The notes under the pieces are model-generated. The model was not told where the DNA came from and made no database searches. It worked only from the letters and a program-made list of their open reading frames with translations. The position numbers and the translations under genes are program-made. Shown here one piece after another: positions 59,276 through 64,000 of a stretch of DNA of 64,000 nucleotides (the first letter of the stretch is position 1; the number at the start of each line of letters is the position of its first letter). Source of the DNA: Chimonanthus salicifolius (taxonomy: Eukaryota; Streptophyta; Magnoliopsida; Laurales; Calycanthaceae); assembly GCA_013350335.1 (NCBI GenBank), contig CM023540.1, forward strand, positions 18,667,828 through 18,731,827. Direction: 5' to 3'.

Positions 59276-62167
59276 ACTTGGGCCATTCGAGCATGACTTT
59301 GTGTTTCAGGACTTGATAATCGACTTTGTTTAAGATGGACCACTGCTGTCCTACTCACTGCCAGGGGCCCATATCAAATCTCTGGATATGTAACAAATAG
59401 GCCTGACATTGTAAATTATACCCAGGACTACAAATTAAAGACCCGATTGAAATGATGAACGAAATAATATTTGAGAGGTGCAAATTATGCAAAATACTGG
59501 AAGATGACATGAATGTTCCTATTTCTCAAGCTACTTATTTTTACAGTTGCTTGACCGTCTTTGGATTGTACATATTCAGCAGGGGTCCGCTGAGATTTCG
59601 GGTCCACTAATTCTTTTACCCTGATATTCAGTCAGCTACACAGGGCAAATATTCAGGCATCTACATCGTGAGTCATGATTAATGGCAGCATTATTAGAAA
59701 GTTTTTTTTTTAATAATGATTTATTAAAAATCATCTAAATCGCATCAATCAAAAATTATATTTTTAAAGGTTACATAGTTTAAAAATTAAAAAATAAATT
59801 AAACATATAAAATTTCAGAGAGCTTAAAAATTGCAGTTTGATCAATTTAAGTTTAGATCCTTTATGTTGTAGCACTAGACATTTTATGATACCGCTAATC
59901 AGCACTTGACATGTGGACTAATTTAAGAGTGATTCGTGGCACCATAAATTATCTAGTATTGTACAACTGGATGATCTAAATTCGATCAATTCAATCAAAG
60001 ATTTACTTTATCAATATTTACAGAAAGACCTTCTTAATAAACTTGCTACCATCTTATTGAGTAGCCTTCATATTGCAATATGTTGTTCTCAAGAGATCTT
60101 GGAAAGAAGGAAATTGTTGAGAAATAAAATATTTTAACTTTTTTTATTTTTTTTAGAAAAAGGAAATTCTACATTGTCACTCAGTTTAGTTGTGGAAAGA
60201 TCCACCGTGATTTTTTATTTTTTATTAAAAAGAAAAAATTCTACCTTATCACTCCATTTATATAATTGGACTTGGTTTGGTGTGGAAACCAAATTTTAAA
60301 GCCATTTGCTTTTAAGACTGTTCAGTTTTAAAAACATTTATATCATCGTTACAACGAGGTTTCTAATTTTTTATAATTTTATAAATTTAATTTGAATATT
60401 ACAATTTATCATGTCGTTAAAATGTTTTGCTGACTTGATGACTAGACATGATTTAATTTAACAGTTAAATCTAATTAGATAAAAATTATGATAAAAATAA
60501 ATTAAATAAGTTATTTTTTAATCATTGAGCAGCTCTTAGTACTCAAATTTCTTCTTTCTTTTGATATATTATCATATACTCATGCAGTATTTAACGGGTA
60601 TACTCAGAAAGTATCCATGAAAATAGTTTGTCAAATCTAAATATAAAGACTAACTTGGGTGAAAATTTAACGGTAATTAGATCTGCAATGCTCTATATAG
60701 TGGAGTGTTGGACGATGAAGAAAAACAAACAAAGACATAAGAGATAAAAAAAGACATGACTAATAGTAAATTAATTTGACTGTATAATTAATGATACGTC
60801 ACAGGAAAAAGTAGAATTCATAAAATAGAGAGATCCGATAATTTTCTCTCTTCACAACATTTTTTTTTTGAAAAAATTCCAAAAAAATTCCAAAACCTTC
60901 AGAAAATTACGACCTTCATGGATATGCAATATTTTTATTAAATATCAGTCATTTACATGTTAAAATATTATTTTGAAGTTTCGATATCGAGAATTTCAAA
61001 AAATATTAATAAAATGATGATAAATTACAAAAAAAGTAGAAAAATCAGAAAAATTATACAAATATTTTGTTAACTTATTGACTTAGGTAATGAGTGTTAT
61101 TTTTAAGTTATGAAATATAGATCTTCAAAATTAATTAATGAAATGATCGAAAATGATAAATTATTAGTTCATGACCATTAATCCCAACCCCATTAAATTA
61201 TTACTGTCATCATGTTGTATAATGATTCTTGATATATAATAAAACATAGATAAACAAATTAGTAGCATATGTAAGTGTTGCTCACAGATGTTTTGACGTA
61301 TTATGAGTTTGTGATAGGGCAATAAGATATTAATATTCTTTTATATTTTATAAATTTGTTAGAAATAAAAATGTAATAATATATTAAAATTTTATTGCAA
61401 TCCTGTTCTTGATGGTTAGCTATCTATTTATATCTATATATTTCGAAATATTTAAAAATAATTTCTAATTAAATTAATAAAATGTTTTTTAAATTTTAAT
61501 TTTTTTTCAATCAATGCTATCCATAATGTTTTTAAATTAAATCTCACAATCATAATTAAAGGATCGAATTTTATATAATATTATATATGACAATATATTA
61601 ATAAATGCATTTCCATAGTGTAAAAAAGTAGCAATAATTGTCCTTAATTTCAAACAGTGTCAAATCTCTTTTTCTTCAAAAAATATTAACTTCATGCATG
61701 TATTAATCACTTTTTTCTTTAAAGAACATTAACTTCTTGCATGTATGCATGGATCTCAATGAGAGATAATGCTAACATTACATCATTATCATAAGCAGGA
61801 GTTTAAATCTCAGCCGATATTTATATTTTTAATTTTTTTTAAAAACCAACAATTTTTTTTATTTTTTTAAATGAATTTTTTCAAAAAAAAAAGCCACTGG
61901 GATTTCAAAAAAAACAATTTTGAAGAGAGAAAAAGATCTCAGCCGATTTTTCAACCCCCGATCATAAGTAGCATGAACCCACCACACTGCATCCATTTGT
62001 AGAAAACCAACCCTCACTATAGATTATTACAAAGTACAATACCCATGGCTGAAAAGGAGAAACAATTTAAGAACCAGCCACAATGCTAGAAACCCACCAC
62101 CTTATTTATCATCACATTTTTAACCACTATTACTTATTTCATGGGAGTGGGCTATTTTCTTCTATTG

Positions 62168-62293
62168 TTAGAAAGTATAATTGTCGTCCTCATCATCATT
62201 TGAACTCATTTCTGCACTGAGCTGCAATATGGCCTCTGGATAAACGGGGCCTATTAATTCCTCAACCAGCAGAGCAACAACTTCATCCGCCAT
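62168..62293 (-). CDS. Small ORF, 41 aa, unidentified
   Basis: It starts MADEVVALLVEELIGPVYPE and ends in an acidic tail (SSNDDEDDNYTF) before TAA. It has no signal peptide, membrane segment or known motif. A frameshifted copy exists at 4741-4866, and its acidic tail is related to the fragments amplified in the 606-bp arrays. It could be a true short gene, one exon of a longer gene, or a relic. It sits about 770 bp downstream of the 3' end of NLR 3 on the same strand. Confidence 0.3.
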   Translation of the reverse strand: MADEVVALLVEELIGPVYPEAILQLSAEMSSNDDEDDNYTF

Positions 62294-62959
62294 TGAAGAA
62301 TGGGTGGAGTGTGGCGTTTATATAGCAGTAACACCATAATTATGGGTGCGGAAATAGATAAGATTGTAGATATTAAAAATGAAAGCTGACAAAGACATGA
62401 AGAATTTTTCTTTTTTAAATTCTATAAGTGAAACACACAAAAGAAGTGATTTGAATCGAGCAGTGAGAGAAAAGAATGGCATCATTGCTGTGCCAGCCCC
62501 CAAAATTTGATCAACCTGTAATAAAAAATAAAATAAAGATCCCTGCAAACTATACAAATCCCCCCAGTCTTGGCTCTAGATCTTTCGGACAGATTTAGGG
62601 CATTAAATATAACTTTATGTACATACTATAACTTTTTAAAAATTAAATTAAATATTTCTAAAGGACAACTCCTGAGCTGGTGTAGTCATCATCGTCCGTA
62701 ACGTGGGACCACTACCAAAACTTGAGTAAATTTAAATGCCAGTAAAGTGGTCCTGACCCACCCATTGTTATCTTTTAATAAAGCAAATAACAAACATGTT
62801 GACAAGGAAACCATGATTGTGATTAGTAAAGAAAATTAAAAATGACTGACATTGTACATATTAACAAATCTTGGTACATTGCTCTGCCCATACATTCGTA
62901 AGATTCCAACCCAACCAAAAGTTGTTCTCTGATGAAGTAGTATGTTTCATTCATAATCC
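62294..62959. other. 3' flank of NLR 3, no gene seen
   Basis: 62300-62610 matches 4900-5110. 62600-62960 matches 20690-20740 and then 20895-21210 near NLR 1. Short frames here are not supported. Confidence 0.5.
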
Positions 62960-63042
62960 CTGCCAAAAAAAAAAAAAGAAAATTAAATTTTATTAAATTC
63001 AATCTCATTCAAACTTGAAAGGCACAATTTCCTCATACATAC
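62960..63042 (-). other. Predicted 3' UTR intron of NLR 3
   Basis: Minus-strand donor AAACAG/GTATGTATG and acceptor TTTTTTGGCAG/GG, 83 bp, equivalent to 21211-21287. Confidence 0.5.
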
Positions 63043-63062
63043 CTGTTTAATGTTAAAAGACC

Positions 63063-64000
63063 TCAACTGCAGGAACTGAAATAGGGGCGAATTAGTAGAT
63101 CCTGAAGCGTGGGGGGCCGCTCCTTTTCAGGCAAAGACGTAACCTGCGGGCAGTAGGAGATATGCAGTTTCTCGAGGGAGGTGAGGTTCCGCAGCCCCTT
63201 GGGTATGGACTTGAGATTAACGCATCTGACAACACGAAGACTTCTAATGGAGGCAGAGACTCCTGTTCCTGGCGACGTGTCCAACTCCGGCAAAGTTATG
63301 AGACTTTCGCAATTACATATGGACAAATCTTCCAATCGATTAAGGTGTTGAAACAATCCTTCAGGCAGTGATACTAGCTCTGGAAATGAACTCATTGATA
63401 AAGAGGAAAGAGTTGTGAGGTGAAACATTGACCTCAACAACATCTCATTGCAATTCCCCAGTCCTAAGGTACGAAGAGATGGGAGCAAAGGAATGGTAGT
63501 CAATTGTTGGCAATTGCGAATTGTAAGACAACTGAGGTGAGGGAGATCACCTTCCTCAACTTCACACCATTCCACTAGATTATCCATGTCTTCGATTCTT
63601 AGAGTATACAACGATGGAAACCCTTTGATCTCACCAGTACCACAAAATTCACGGCCAATGCGCTTCACTTGACCCATGTTGTAGATGCACAGATGTTGGA
63701 GGAAGCGTAGTTGGCCAAGAGGTGGAAGGAACTCGCATCTTGTACAACCGTCAAGATCAACACTGACTAGATTCGAAAGCAGTGTATTTAGCATCCAACT
63801 TGGGAAGCTAGTGCCTCCATAGTTCTTTAGTGACAGCACTTTGAGGTTAGTGGTAGGTTGAAGGACTTCAAGTATCTCCATTGCCTGATTTGATGCTGCC
63901 TCATCTTCTTGGCTTCTTTTGGCATATTCCTCACTCCATCCCAACACTAGCTCCTGAATGTGTGTTTTATTCTTCATATTGACATCTATAGCTGCTTCCA
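63063..64000 (-). CDS. CC-NB-LRR protein NLR 3, C-terminal part (cut by window edge)
   Basis: The open frame runs to the right edge: EAAIDVN precedes MKNKTHIQEL, as in NLRs 1 and 2, so that Met is internal. About 312 residues are visible, all LRR. It keeps the LPPLGQLRFLQ, GREFCGTGEIKGFPSLYTL and LVEWCEVE blocks present in NLR 1 but lost from NLR 2. It lacks about 21 residues found in NLR 1 between SLTI and QQLTTIP. It ends RPYFSSCS, then TGA. Coiled coil and NB-ARC lie outside the window, so whether the gene is intact is unknown. The 5' end should be roughly 2 kb beyond the right edge, going by NLR 1. Confidence 0.9.
   Translation of the reverse strand, partial: EAAIDVNMKNKTHIQELVLGWSEEYAKRSQEDEAASNQAMEILEVLQPTTNLKVLSLKNYGGTSFPSWMLNTLLSNLVSVDLDGCTRCEFLPPLGQLRFLQHLCIYNMGQVKRIGREFCGTGEIKGFPSLYTLRIEDMDNLVEWCEVEEGDLPHLSCLTIRNCQQLTTIPLLPSLRTLGLGNCNEMLLRSMFHLTTLSSLSMSSFPELVSLPEGLFQHLNRLEDLSICNCESLITLPELDTSPGTGVSASIRSLRVVRCVNLKSIPKGLRNLTSLEKLHISYCPQVTSLPEKERPPTLQDLLIRPYFSSCS

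Larger units (their letters stand above)
58299..62167. other. End of unit 2 and start of unit 3, no gene seen
   Basis: 58291-60165 matches 33800-35628. 60166-60250 holds about two copies of the 78-bp minisatellite unit. 60262-60640 matches 36710-37080. 60715-60830 matches 38043-38160 but without the TRIM LTR. 60840-61960 is specific, AT-rich and empty. 61970-62167 matches 4520-4740. Confidence 0.5.

Overview
This window is nuclear DNA from a flowering plant, probably a non-grass. The evidence is CC-NB-LRR resistance genes of the RGA/RB-like type in single long coding exons, LTR retrotransposons primed by tRNA-Met, TRIM-type LTRs, large TGTAAC-type solo LTRs and many AT-rich inverted-repeat elements. 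The species cannot be named from sequence alone. No rRNA, tRNA gene, CRISPR array or prokaryotic gene is visible.

Protein-coding content is low. Three tandem NLR genes lie on the minus strand: one complete at 21308-24460 (1050 aa), one complete but with a shortened LRR region at 39789-42638 (949 aa), and the 3' part of a third at 63063-64000, cut by the right edge. They belong to repeated units of roughly 18-23 kb. In units 2 and 3 the order is minisatellite site, TRIM insertion site, foldback array or small-ORF region, NLR gene, long AT-rich upstream region. Unit 1 spans about 18.1-35.6 kb, unit 2 about 35.6-60.2 kb, and unit 3 starts near 60.2 kb. A decayed unit 0 (about 2.2-6.6 kb) keeps flanking sequence but has no NLR.

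The rest is mobile DNA, much of it dated by empty sites in the sister units. 1-12.4 kb: end of a large LTR, a TRIM element, a 606-bp tandem array, a 1.55-kb foldback element, and a 3-kb non-autonomous LTR retrotransposon (8365-11418). 12.4-18.1 kb: one solo LTR nested inside another, each with a perfect 5-bp target duplication. 30.7-33.7 kb: a second non-autonomous LTR element of the same type. 35.6-36.7 kb: a 78-bp minisatellite with a four-unit higher-order period. 42.7-43.3 kb: a long hairpin upstream of NLR 2. 46.4-58.3 kb: five more foldback elements.

The most unusual content is the family of six foldback elements (6658-8213, 46417-48113, 48304-49914, 50079-51218, 53396-54221, 56786-58290). 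They share GGC...GCC ends, and the two clearest have perfect 9-bp target duplications. Their subterminal palindromes are all centred on TCGA but differ between elements. Each element contains one to four copies of a ~260-bp module that is itself palindromic, with a directional centre. In multi-module elements the first module always faces one way and the last the other. None encodes a protein. I know of no named family with this organisation, but I could not search for one.
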